From an uncultured Litorivicinus sp. (GTDB lineage: Bacteria; Pseudomonadota; Gammaproteobacteria; Pseudomonadales; Litorivicinaceae): DNA of 38,309 nt. The first letter of the stretch is position 1. The number at the start of each line of letters is the position of its first letter. A model generated the notes under the pieces. It saw only the letters and a program-made list of their open reading frames with translations, searched no databases and was not told the origin of the DNA. A program made the position numbers and the translations under genes. This document shows, one piece after another, positions 16,018-24,047 of this stretch. The stretch covers positions 1 to 38,309 of the forward strand of contig CACJLQ010000012.1 in assembly GCA_902594275.1 (NCBI GenBank), read 5' to 3'.

Positions 16018-16856
16018 GCCGTAAATGTTTTCAGCTGCGTGCGATGCATGATGCGTCGAGTGCTTCCATCGAACGCATCTCTCCTGTGCATCACAAGATG
16101 GTTCTGCCACATGACGAGGTCACCAACCTCCCACTCGTTGTGCCAGATCCACTCAGGGTCAGTCGCGTGTGACCAAACCTCATCAAGCAGTTGGTTACTC
16201 TCGTCCACGCTCAGACCCACAATGTGGGCGTGCGGTCGACGGCCGAGAAATAGCGCTTGCTTGCCCCTGGTGTCTGTCCAAACCATCGGGTGTCTTGCCC
16301 CCGGCGTTTCAGAGGGGTCGGTAACCTCGTTGTATCCTTTTCTCAGCATCCCCGCGCTGTTGTGTGCCGCGTCATGGATCAAGATTTTCCCATCGATCTC
16401 TTTTTTAAGATTGGTAGGTAATGCCTCGTATGCATAGATCATATTACCGAAGTATGTGTTGCCCTGGTCTCTAGGTACTTCCAGCGAGTAAAGGATGCCT
16501 GCCACTGGGGGTTGTTCGATATAAGTCATGTCTGCGTGCCAGACTGCCTCGCCATCGCCGAGATTTCCAATTGGTGTCCCGTCGGCCGCCTTAACGTTTG
16601 AGATGACGTTGATTTCTGGATATTCCGGTAAAAATGTAATCCCGTATGGGTTTGGACCTGGCGGATCAAGTTCCCCAAAATATTTACTGAACCGGAGCAA
16701 GTCATCGTCATTGATCGACTGGTTTCTGAATCGTAGGACCAGGTATTGATCCCATGCAGCTTTGATGGTTCCTATGACTTCTGGGGTGAGAGGTTTCGTA
16801 AGATCGACACCTTCGATGTTGGCTCCAATGTTGGGGGATAGTTGCGTGATCTTCAT
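16014..16856 (-). CDS. TauD/TfdA-family 2-oxoglutarate-dependent dioxygenase
   Basis: A 280-residue Fe(II)/2-oxoglutarate oxygenase. The iron ligands are visible: H107 and D109 in AVWHADMTY and H257 in MWQNHLVMHRRDAF, with the 2-oxoglutarate-binding arginine eleven residues later (R268, in TRRIMHRTQL). LSPNIGANIEGVDLTKPL is the standard N-terminus and fixes ATG 16856, one base after the stop of the enolase-family gene. Relatives oxidise taurine, alkyl sulfates, 2,4-D or carnitine precursors. Here it is the last gene of leuC-leuD-enolase-tauD, so the substrate is probably a carboxylate related to those enzymes rather than taurine. Confidence 0.9.
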   Translation of the reverse strand: MKITQLSPNIGANIEGVDLTKPLTPEVIGTIKAAWDQYLVLRFRNQSINDDDLLRFSKYFGELDPPGPNPYGITFLPEYPEINVISNVKAADGTPIGNLGDGEAVWHADMTYIEQPPVAGILYSLEVPRDQGNTYFGNMIYAYEALPTNLKKEIDGKILIHDAAHNSAGMLRKGYNEVTDPSETPGARHPMVWTDTRGKQALFLGRRPHAHIVGLSVDESNQLLDEVWSHATDPEWIWHNEWEVGDLVMWQNHLVMHRRDAFDGSTRRIMHRTQLKTFTA

Positions 16857-16857
16857 C

Positions 16858-17949
16858 TTAGTTGTCCGTCTCTCCCAACATTGCTTCTCGAACTGTTCTG
16901 GCATTTATGACTGGTTTGTTTAGATTCAAGGGCGCTGACTTCTCGAGAATCATGTGTCCATCTGCAAACTTGAGATTTGGCGCCAAGATCCTTGAGTCAT
17001 CTCGAATCTTGAAGCAACCGTTGAACTCACCCGCGCGGTGCAGATATCGCTCAGATACTAGCGCCTCGAGGAAACAATTAATATCTGAACCTAGGCCATC
17101 ACCAAGGACTATTTGAAGACCCAGCCCGTGCGCCGCCTCGATGGCGTTACACAAGTCAATCAATGAACCAAAGCGCTTGAGTTTGACCTTGCAAAATCCG
17201 ACTCCTGGCATCGTTGCGGCGCGTTCTATATCCGCGATGCTGCAAATCGGTTCATCGAGCATTAACGGAACAGGGGACGCTTGCGCCACTTGGCCATTGC
17301 CGTCCCAGTCGTAAGTGTCGCAGGGCTGCTCAAATAATTCACAAGCATCTGGATCGAGTACTTGGCTGAATTCGATCGCGTCTCGCGCAGAGTACGCCCG
17401 GTTCGCATCTACGCGAATCGTACCACGGTCTCGGAGTGTGTCTTGGATGACTCGAACTCTCTCCTTGTCGGCGCTGACGTCTTTCCCAACCTTAATCTTA
17501 AACGTTCGAAACCCTAGTTCGATCTTCTCATCGAGTTCAGTCGCAATCTGCTCAGGTATTGTTGCTGAAAACGCAGTCAAAACCGGGATATGGAGATCAT
17601 CTTTTGGGGTCCACTGTCCAGGCTCTTTGAGTTGATCTAACGCATTCAACAGAGCTGCTGCTGCCACGGGGCTTTGAGATCGTTTGTGATTGACCTGTTC
17701 AAAGGCTACGCTGATGTCTGAACCAAGTATTGTGGCGGCAGATGAGGTCAGAAAAGACCAACCTCCCTCGCGTGTTTCAGAGCTGGATCCAGGGGAAATA
17801 TGTTGCTCGCCAAATGTAACGTGACCATCGTCCGTGATTATTCTGACGAGATATGGCTCGAATGACTCAAATGTCCTGTAGCTCAGAGCGTAGGGTTTAA
17901 TGAGTGGGAGGTTGAGGTGTCGGAGTTCGATTCCCCGAATGACGCTCAT
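16858..17949 (-). CDS. Enolase-superfamily (muconate-lactonizing subgroup) enzyme
   Basis: A 363-residue member of the MLE/dipeptide-epimerase side of the enolase superfamily. The first catalytic lysine motif K151-I-K153 (RTFKIKVGKD) and the metal ligands D181 (RVDANRAY), E207 (LFEQP) and D232 (LDEPI) are present, followed by VGFCKVKLKRFGSL supplying the second lysine on the opposite face. N-terminal RHLNLPLIKPYALSYRTFESFE is a normal capping domain. An altered segment stands where A-L-D-M-A-L-W-D-L is expected (AAALLNALDQLKEPGQW). It would abstract a proton alpha to a carboxylate, for racemisation, cycloisomerisation or dehydration. ATG 17949 overlaps the LeuD stop (ATGA) and the stop is one base from TauD. 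Confidence 0.85.
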   Translation of the reverse strand: MSVIRGIELRHLNLPLIKPYALSYRTFESFEPYLVRIITDDGHVTFGEQHISPGSSSETREGGWSFLTSSAATILGSDISVAFEQVNHKRSQSPVAAAALLNALDQLKEPGQWTPKDDLHIPVLTAFSATIPEQIATELDEKIELGFRTFKIKVGKDVSADKERVRVIQDTLRDRGTIRVDANRAYSARDAIEFSQVLDPDACELFEQPCDTYDWDGNGQVAQASPVPLMLDEPICSIADIERAATMPGVGFCKVKLKRFGSLIDLCNAIEAAHGLGLQIVLGDGLGSDINCFLEALVSERYLHRAGEFNGCFKIRDDSRILAPNLKFADGHMILEKSAPLNLNKPVINARTVREAMLGETDN

Positions 17950-18557
17950 AACGCGGTCCAGGGGCATGTCATTCGGTGGCTCTCTTCGAAGGCTGTAATT
18001 TCGTCGTTAAATTGTAGCGACAGATCAATCTCATTCAAGCCATTCATGAGGCAGTGCTTTTGGAATGGATCTAGACTGAATTTAATAACCTGGCCGGCCG
18101 GAAGTGTTAAACGTTCCTGATCGATGTCGATCGAGACTTTCGGCTCTTGAGCGAGGTCCAATGCATCATGAATCGATTTGATCTTCTCTCGATCTAATCG
18201 GGCGGTAAGGACACCATTTTTGAGGCAGTTTGCCGCAAATATTTCACCGAAGCTTGGCGCGAAGATAGCTCGAAACCCGGAGTCATAAAGTGCATATACG
18301 GCGCCCTCTCTTGAGCTACCTGAGCCAAAATTTGCGCCAGCGAATAGGATTTGAGCGCTTTCAAATTTGGGATCGTTGAGTGAGAAGTTTGGATTGATGT
18401 CTCCCGCGTCGGTGCGTCGGATGTCGTGGAATAGATACTGCGCGTAACCTACTGCCCGCGGTTTTTTTATGAATCGCGCGGGAAATAATTGATCCGTGTT
18501 GACGTTTACAAGACGAATCGGCGCGCCTATCGCGTTAATCTGAATCAGAGGTTCCAT
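17946..18557 (-). CDS. leuD: LeuD-like small subunit of an aconitase-family hydro-lyase
   Basis: A 203-residue swivel-domain subunit. NTDQLFPARFIKKP (20-33), YLFHDIR, and the substrate-binding loop GANFGSGSSREGAVYAL (74-90) identify LeuD. In 3-isopropylmalate dehydratases this loop normally reads N-F-G-C-G-S-S-R-E-H-A; here Cys is S79 and His is G85. Length suits the longer LeuD type (about 200). It overlaps leuC by 13 bases and the enolase-family gene by 4. No leuA or leuB is nearby, so it may serve a catabolic hydratase (maleate, citraconate or dimethylmaleate type) rather than leucine synthesis; that is inference. Confidence 0.85.
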   Translation of the reverse strand: MEPLIQINAIGAPIRLVNVNTDQLFPARFIKKPRAVGYAQYLFHDIRRTDAGDINPNFSLNDPKFESAQILFAGANFGSGSSREGAVYALYDSGFRAIFAPSFGEIFAANCLKNGVLTARLDREKIKSIHDALDLAQEPKVSIDIDQERLTLPAGQVIKFSLDPFQKHCLMNGLNEIDLSLQFNDEITAFEESHRMTCPWTAL

Positions 18558-19963
18558 GAGCGTGCCTCCGCATAGGAACTGATGTTCTCAAACTGGCCTG
18601 TAATAGAAGCCGCAGCGGCCATGGCTGGACTGACTAGGTGTGTCCGACCCCCTTTTCCTTGCCTTCCCTCGAAATTTCGATTTGATGTAGAGGCTGCGCG
18701 CTCACCACTCGCAAGCATGTCTCCGTTGATGCCTACACACATCGAGCACCCCGGGGCGAGCCACTCGGCGCCGGCGAGTTGAAAAATCTCGTGCAGACCC
18801 TCCGTCTCAGCTGCTCGTTTTACCTGCTCTGAGCCCGGGACAATCATTGTCGGTATTCGGCACGTCTGTCCTTTCATAACCTGCGCGGCGATCCTCAGAT
18901 CCTCAATCCGACTGTTCGTACAAGACCCAATAAATATGCGGTCAAGCGGGATTGACTGGATCATCTGATTTGCGTAAAGGCCCATGTACTCGAGGGCCCT
19001 TGTCATCCGACTCTTTCGTTCCAGATCTTGCTCCACATCCGGATCGGGGACGCTCCCCGTGACGTCGGTAACCATCTCCGGATTTGTACCCCAGGTGACC
19101 TGGGGGGCAATCTCCGAGGCTTCGATCTGTACCTCGCGATCAAAGACTGATCCCGGATCTGTCTGGAGGGTCTCCCAATATGCGAGAGCCTGGTCCCACT
19201 TCGTTCCAGTAGGTGCCATGGGCTTGCCTCGCATGTAGTCGAACACCTTTTGGTCAGGAGCAATGAGACCCGCCCTCGCGCCCGCCTCGATGGACATGTT
19301 GCAGACGGTCATCCTGGCTTCGACAGACAGCTCGTCGATTGTGTCGCCGCTGTATTCGACGGCGTAGCCGACAGCTCCACCGCTACCGATCGTTCTGATC
19401 AAGAATAGAATCAAATCCTTGCTCGAGACCCCTGCCCTCCTCTCACCGGAGATAGTGACGCGGAGCGTTTTTGGCCTCGACCTCCAGAGTGTCTGGGTGG
19501 CCAAGACGTGGGCGACTTCCGAAGAACCGATGCCGAATGCATAGGCACCAAGTGCTCCGTGCGTCGATGTGTGGGAATCCGCTCCAGCAATCACCAGACC
19601 AGGCTGAGTAATACCAAACTCGGGCCCAACGACGTGTAATATTCCCTGGTAGTCATGGCCTAGACCAAACAGTTCAATGCCATATGTTTCGGTATCTGAT
19701 GTGATCAGCTCGACCATGTTTCGTATCTCGGGGTCCCGGATACCATCGATTCCTAGCTCTCTGTTTCGAGTCGGAACGTAGTGATCTGAGAACCCAAACG
19801 CCTGGTTCGGATTACGAATAGTTCTGCCCTCACGTCGGATCTTGTCGAACGCGTGGAATGAGTTTTCCTGCAGGAGGACACGGTCCACGTAAAGAAGAGA
19901 CTCGTCCCCTCTGTCGGTAACGACATGTGTGGTCCAAATCTTGTCAAAAAGAGTGGAGGGCAT
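18545..19963 (-). CDS. leuC: LeuC-like large subunit, [4Fe-4S] aconitase-family hydro-lyase
   Basis: A 472-residue large subunit. It begins MPSTLFDKIWTTHVV, the standard LeuC start, so ATG 19963 is chosen over a TTG 45 codons upstream that would run through the operator region. GADSHTSTHGALGAYAFGIG (128-147) and the three cluster cysteines C348 (IGSCTNSR), C406 and C409 (PGCSMCVG) are intact, so the iron-sulfur cluster should form. Length matches LeuC (about 466). It is the first gene of a four-gene operon with LeuD, an enolase-superfamily enzyme and TauD. It reversibly hydrates or dehydrates a 2- or 3-hydroxy-dicarboxylate; isopropylmalate is the default, but context favours another acid. 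Confidence 0.88.
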   Translation of the reverse strand: MPSTLFDKIWTTHVVTDRGDESLLYVDRVLLQENSFHAFDKIRREGRTIRNPNQAFGFSDHYVPTRNRELGIDGIRDPEIRNMVELITSDTETYGIELFGLGHDYQGILHVVGPEFGITQPGLVIAGADSHTSTHGALGAYAFGIGSSEVAHVLATQTLWRSRPKTLRVTISGERRAGVSSKDLILFLIRTIGSGGAVGYAVEYSGDTIDELSVEARMTVCNMSIEAGARAGLIAPDQKVFDYMRGKPMAPTGTKWDQALAYWETLQTDPGSVFDREVQIEASEIAPQVTWGTNPEMVTDVTGSVPDPDVEQDLERKSRMTRALEYMGLYANQMIQSIPLDRIFIGSCTNSRIEDLRIAAQVMKGQTCRIPTMIVPGSEQVKRAAETEGLHEIFQLAGAEWLAPGCSMCVGINGDMLASGERAASTSNRNFEGRQGKGGRTHLVSPAMAAAASITGQFENISSYAEARSWNL

Positions 19964-19991
19964 GCGTTTCTCTCTGATTTTTGTTGATATT

Positions 19992-20001
19992 CTGTTGACA
20001 A
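19992..20001. promoter_or_regulatory. Near-match TTGT-NN-ACAA dyad before leuC (site D)
   Basis: CTGT-TG-ACAA differs from the core in its first base and lies 29 bases upstream of the leuC start. With site E it flanks the divergent leuC/tauE promoter region of 137 bases. Confidence 0.4.
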
Positions 20002-20087
20002 TACCGTGTTGAATATCGCACTGTTCGTGCGCTGAATCAACGTCTTGACCTGACAATGCTTCTTTGTGCTTACCGGAATAAACAAGA

Positions 20088-20099
20088 ATTGTAGACAAT
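20088..20099. promoter_or_regulatory. TTGT-NN-ACAA dyad abutting the TauE start (site E)
   Basis: ATTGT-AG-ACAAT is a perfect 5-base inverted repeat around two bases, ending one base before the TauE ATG at 20101. It would occupy the ribosome-binding region, where no Shine-Dalgarno is visible. The TauE message may be leaderless or start further downstream. Confidence 0.55.
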
Positions 20100-20100
20100 C

Positions 20101-20850
20101 ATGGGCGAAATAGATTTTTTATTCGTTTTCTTGGTGGCCGCTGCGGCGTTCAGCTCTGCTGTTTTCCATTCATTCTCTGGTTTCGCGGGAGGCCTCGTGC
20201 TCGCGGTCATGCTGGCGCCACTTCTCGGGGTTAAAGAAACAGTCCCGGTGGTCGCTACTGCCCTTATTATTAGCAATGTTGCGAGGATATGGGCGTTTCG
20301 TAGATCGGTCGCGATTAAGGAATATCTGGTGGTTTTTCTGACTGGTTTGCCGTTTATCGTACTCAGTGCCTATATCTATGTGTCTCTGCCGGTCGGTGTC
20401 ATCGCGTTGGTCTTAGGTTTGTTTTTGTTGGTATCTATACCTTTGAACAGAACCCTCAAGAAGAAAGAGGTGAAAGTCGGGCTCAGAGGTCTGGCTCTTG
20501 CCGGGATCCCTTATGGAATTGTCTCCGGCAGCACGTTTGGAGCGGCTGTGATGTTGGCGCCTTTTCTTATCGGTGCCGGTCTGGCTGGCGAGACGATGAT
20601 CGGGACAGTAGCTATGCTAGGGTTTAGCTTGAACGTTACCAAAACAATCGTGTTCGGGATGTCACCTCTTTTGACAAACGATCTGATGGTTACCGGTATA
20701 TTGGTGGGTCTTTGCACAATGCCGGGAGCGTACGTGGGACGTTGGTTGGTGCGAAATACTTCTGTCCGAGTTCATTCGCAATTTATGGAGGTCTTCATCG
20801 TGTGTGGCGGCCTTTTGTTCCTCTATGAGGCTTATCAAAACGGGATTTAA
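20101..20850 (+). CDS. TauE/SafE-family membrane permease
   Basis: A 249-residue polytopic membrane protein of the TauE/SafE (DUF81) family, proposed to export sulfite or sulfoacetate, or to move other small organic anions. HSFSGFAGGLVLAVMLAPLLGVKETVPV (about 22-49) is the first signature and GLALAGIPYGIVSGSTFGAAVMLAPFL the repeated second-half signature. There are about eight helices, and length is normal. The alpha/beta-hydrolase gene follows after 3 bases. It is divergent from the leuC-tauD operon with a shared regulatory gap. A sulfur role would match the TauD and rhodanese neighbours; an organic-acid role is also possible. Confidence 0.85.
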   Translation: MGEIDFLFVFLVAAAAFSSAVFHSFSGFAGGLVLAVMLAPLLGVKETVPVVATALIISNVARIWAFRRSVAIKEYLVVFLTGLPFIVLSAYIYVSLPVGVIALVLGLFLLVSIPLNRTLKKKEVKVGLRGLALAGIPYGIVSGSTFGAAVMLAPFLIGAGLAGETMIGTVAMLGFSLNVTKTIVFGMSPLLTNDLMVTGILVGLCTMPGAYVGRWLVRNTSVRVHSQFMEVFIVCGGLLFLYEAYQNGI

Positions 20851-20853
20851 TCC

Positions 20854-21699
20854 ATGATAGGACATCCAATACCTCCAGCCGAATACACGCACATCCTTGA
20901 TCGCGCGTCAGTTGCCAACGTCGACGTGGATGGCTTAGTTGTAAAGCTGTACCGTTGGGGGGATGGGCCGGTATGTTTCGTTTTGTTGCACGGCGGTTAT
21001 GGCTCTTGGGCGCATTGGATTAAGGTAATTACCCAACTTGAACACTATGCAACCGTGATTGCCCCCGATATGCCCGGTTTTGGGTGTTCCGATACTCCGG
21101 TTGAACCTCATACAGCTGAGTCAGTTGCCAGTCCGCTCGCTGCAGCCCTGGGTAGATTGGTCGGTCAACAAAAAATAATATTGGCAGGATTTTCGTTTGG
21201 TGGGGCTATCGCCGGGCATGTAGCTTCCCTCATGGCGTCGCAAATTGAGCACTTAGTTTTGTTGGGTCCAGGAGGAACCGGAGCGCCGCGCGGTGAGATG
21301 CCGGATTTAATCAGGCGCACAAAGGAGATGAGTCGTAAGGAGATTCGTGACGCCCATCGCAGGAATCTCGAAATTTTGATGGTCAAGGACGCCTCGTGTA
21401 TTGATGACCTTGCGCTTTATATTCAGGAAATGAACACCGATATGCATCGTCTTAAAAGTCGACCGATCTCTGCGACAGATACCCTTGCATGCGTATTGGT
21501 CGGTGCACCTTATCCTGTCTCTGTATTGTTCGGAGAGTTCGATGCATCCGTCGGCAAATATCGCCCGGAGCGCGAAGTCATCTTGAGGAGGTCAGTTCCA
21601 CATGTTGAGATCGAAGTGATCCCGAATGTCGGTCATTGGTTGATGTGGGAATCTGACGAGTTAGTCGTTGACCGGCTGTTAGCTTTGCTTCCGAAATAA
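20854..21699 (+). CDS. Alpha/beta hydrolase
   Basis: A 281-residue alpha/beta-hydrolase-fold protein. The oxyanion loop LLHGGYGSWAHW (about 46-57), VIAPDMPGFGCSDTP, the nucleophile elbow LAGFSFGGAIAG, the acid in LFGEFDASVG and the histidine in NVGHWLMWESDE give a complete Ser-Asp-His triad. No signal peptide is seen, so it is probably cytoplasmic. Relatives include C-C hydrolases of meta-cleavage pathways, esterases and lactonases. It sits 3 bases behind TauE in one transcript. Its last 21 bases overlap the convergent nitroreductase gene. Substrate unknown. Confidence 0.88.
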   Translation: MIGHPIPPAEYTHILDRASVANVDVDGLVVKLYRWGDGPVCFVLLHGGYGSWAHWIKVITQLEHYATVIAPDMPGFGCSDTPVEPHTAESVASPLAAALGRLVGQQKIILAGFSFGGAIAGHVASLMASQIEHLVLLGPGGTGAPRGEMPDLIRRTKEMSRKEIRDAHRRNLEILMVKDASCIDDLALYIQEMNTDMHRLKSRPISATDTLACVLVGAPYPVSVLFGEFDASVGKYRPEREVILRRSVPHVEIEVIPNVGHWLMWESDELVVDRLLALLPK

Positions 21700-22506
21700 A
21701 CCCTGGCTTTCGCACATATCTCTGAAGTCTGAGCGTTCAACCACCGCCGTCTGTCGCGCGACATTATCGGACCATGTGCTGTGGTTTGGTTCGCCGAATT
21801 TCTCTGGATATCGTGCCTTTGGTGGCCCGGCTATTCGATTATATGTCTCGTCATATCTATCAATTTCATTGAAATCGATCGGGTGGTAAGTGTCGCGATG
21901 CACGACGACTGATTGGGGTAGTCGCGGTGATATTGATTGAGTCTCGTTTTGCGGATACCCAAATGCACATGCACAGATTGGGAAAGCGCCTCTCGGTAAA
22001 TTTAGAAGCTTTGTAATAGCTTTACTCGATTCTCTAACTTTTGATACTGGGCAAGTGCCGATACCAAGGCCTTCGGCGGCGGCAATCATAAAAGCGAGTG
22101 CGAGCGATGCATCCACTGTTGCATTGAGAAAAGTGTCTGTTTGCTCCCAGCGAAAACTATAGTTTTTAGTACGGTTTATTTCTTTCGTTCGATGCGTGTC
22201 TCCGATGACGAAGATGAGCATTGGAGCCGTTAGCGCCCAGCGGATCGAAGGAAACATCTGAATCAGTTGTTCCCTTATTGATGAACAGTTGACGTCGATA
22301 AAACTGTACTGTTGCAAGTTGGATTTGTTAGGTGCAGATTGGGCAGCCGCGAATAATAGCTGTTTGACGTGATCGTTAACCGGTTGATCCAAAAATGCTC
22401 TGCATGACTGATGTGATAACAGCGTACCAATCGTCTCTCCGCTTTCGACTTCTGGAATTGCCGAAGGAGATCCGTATCGCAAATGTTCAGTTGGCTGTTT
22501 AGTCAT
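21679..22506 (-). CDS. Nitroreductase-family flavoprotein
   Basis: A 275-residue FMN-dependent nitroreductase-family protein. SHQSCRAFLDQPVNDHVKQLLFAAAQSAPNKSNLQQYSF (about 31-69) contains the family's R-x-x-x-x-P and A-P-S-x-x-N-x-Q segments for FMN phosphate and flavin binding. The family's AFMIAAAEGLGIGTCPVSKVR core and CACAFGYPQNE follow. A C-terminal tail (KFGEPNHSTWSDNVARQTA) resembles the NADPH-side extension of NfsA-like enzymes. Physiological substrates are quinones, flavins or activated alkenes as often as nitro compounds. It overlaps the rhodanese gene by 4 bases and is co-transcribed with it. Confidence 0.85.
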   Translation of the reverse strand: MTKQPTEHLRYGSPSAIPEVESGETIGTLLSHQSCRAFLDQPVNDHVKQLLFAAAQSAPNKSNLQQYSFIDVNCSSIREQLIQMFPSIRWALTAPMLIFVIGDTHRTKEINRTKNYSFRWEQTDTFLNATVDASLALAFMIAAAEGLGIGTCPVSKVRESSKAITKLLNLPRGAFPICACAFGYPQNETQSISPRLPQSVVVHRDTYHPIDFNEIDRYDETYNRIAGPPKARYPEKFGEPNHSTWSDNVARQTAVVERSDFRDMCESQGLFRKQS

Positions 22507-24047
22507 AGGCGGACCTTTTGATAGAACGTAGTCAGTTGTGACTTTGGATGGTCAAGCGGTTCGTTGATCGGTTTCCACGGAATACACCCATAATCTCTCA
22601 GGGTAGGAAGAAGGCTGTGTTCCCAGTCGAGGTATCCTTTTGCATGTCCAAGATTTCCTTGATGTCTGTCTGGGAAAAATAGCGCTTGATCAGAAGGGTG
22701 GGCTTCGAATCTGAAAGCGCATGAATCGATATATTCTTTGGGTATCACATCCCAAGCGATGCAAGTTGATTCCGATAGATTGAGCGTGTTAACAAGTTTC
22801 CGTGTGTGAGTGATTTGGGAGTGATCGCAGACAATCAGATGCCGATCCGATGTGCGTAATGTGTTGAATTGTGATCTTGGTATCCACTTTGAACCCCTAA
22901 GCCGGCTGGCTTTGAATCCTTTGCTTGAACGGATGTCGATAATCCGATCAGCAAGCAGCAACTCATCGTTCCATTCCAGGGGTTTGATAGGTGCACAGCT
23001 AGGCGCGCCTGATTCTCGCACCAACCCTTCGCGTAACCACGCATTCCAGCCTAGGCGTCGGAGCCACAACGCGGATACAGCGCAATCCAGTTGATTGGGC
23101 CCTTGAACGATTAGGGGCATGTTGTGGGTACCCAAATACTGATCCGTGCTTTGGATGAGAGTTGTTGGAGAGATCGCTTGATCGGTCGTTTGGTCTTCGC
23201 TGACAGTAATGATACGTAGTTGGGTCTCTGAACGTGTCCAGTTGTTCTCGCTATCTTTCGTTGCGATTGGCAAATTAAATTTATTGATGAGGTGATTGGC
23301 GTGCTGCTTCATCGTTTCCTCGGAGAAGAACCCTTCAGCCGATCGATGATTGTTGAACGAGCGGACTCCTCCGGCGAGCTCCCATCCCTGGGTGCCACCG
23401 GTAATGCAGTAGATCGATGCATCAAAATCTTGGTCGGCTAGGGTCTGTGCCGCGATGATTCCTCGCGTCCGGCCCGCACAATGAAGGTAAATTGAGCTGT
23501 GGGGAATTATGAGAGCCCCAAGCTGGCCCGTCGGGCAATGGATTGAGCTTGGTAAGCTGAACTTCTGAAACTCTGTAAAAGGTCTGACATCAAATTGATA
23601 ATGAGGTGGGGAATTTATCGCATCTTCAGGCTTGATATTTTGAATGTTGCCGGTCGTTTCTACCCACTCACCAAATGCTTTTGATGGTGTATATTCTCCC
23701 CTCCAGACCGGGAGGCGATGGTTTTTCCATGCATCGAATCCCCCGTCGACGATTTGGGGCGTCAAACGGGTAGCGTCAGCAATGACCGCGGCGGCCCAAT
23801 CTGTCATGGTTGGGTTGTCCCCGATAACTAGGGCAATTCCAGGCTCATCACCGAAGAGCTGCTTGATTTGCAATTCTATTGAGTCAATTGGCGCGTTGAC
23901 GGCGAATATCGGATGTTCGTCCACATAGGATTTACGATCGCGGACGTCAATGAATGCGATGTGATGTGTCGTTCGCAGGAGTTGTAGGGTTTCATCAATT
24001 TGGACGTGCCTAACAGTATTATGCGGCGCAATATTTGTTGTTACCAT
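22503..24047 (-). CDS. Multi-domain rhodanese sulfurtransferase
   Basis: A 514-residue cytoplasmic protein built from tandem rhodanese modules. Domain 1 (about 15-115) starts IAFIDVRDRKSYVDEHPI and ends VDGGFDAWKNHRLPV, but its active-site position reads IGDNPTM without cysteine. Domain 2 (about 135-230) has QFDVRPFTEF and C190 in LHCAGRTRGIIAAQ, a full active loop, then ITGGTQGWELAGG. Two further modules follow: one around 275-345, ending LRRLGWNAWLREGL, and one around 360-440 with C407 in LIVCDHS. ATG 24047 is preferred over a TTG three codons earlier. Tandem rhodaneses act in sulfur transfer from thiosulfate, persulfides or mercapto acids. With TauE and TauD nearby, release of sulfur or sulfite from an organosulfur acid is possible. 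Confidence 0.85.
   Translation of the reverse strand: MVTTNIAPHNTVRHVQIDETLQLLRTTHHIAFIDVRDRKSYVDEHPIFAVNAPIDSIELQIKQLFGDEPGIALVIGDNPTMTDWAAAVIADATRLTPQIVDGGFDAWKNHRLPVWRGEYTPSKAFGEWVETTGNIQNIKPEDAINSPPHYQFDVRPFTEFQKFSLPSSIHCPTGQLGALIIPHSSIYLHCAGRTRGIIAAQTLADQDFDASIYCITGGTQGWELAGGVRSFNNHRSAEGFFSEETMKQHANHLINKFNLPIATKDSENNWTRSETQLRIITVSEDQTTDQAISPTTLIQSTDQYLGTHNMPLIVQGPNQLDCAVSALWLRRLGWNAWLREGLVRESGAPSCAPIKPLEWNDELLLADRIIDIRSSKGFKASRLRGSKWIPRSQFNTLRTSDRHLIVCDHSQITHTRKLVNTLNLSESTCIAWDVIPKEYIDSCAFRFEAHPSDQALFFPDRHQGNLGHAKGYLDWEHSLLPTLRDYGCIPWKPINEPLDHPKSQLTTFYQKVRL

Noticed and set aside
18545..20098. Extended LeuC start at the TTG near 20098
   Set aside because: The extra 45 residues do not resemble LeuC and would cover the shared operator gap; MPSTLFDKIW at 19963 is the canonical start.
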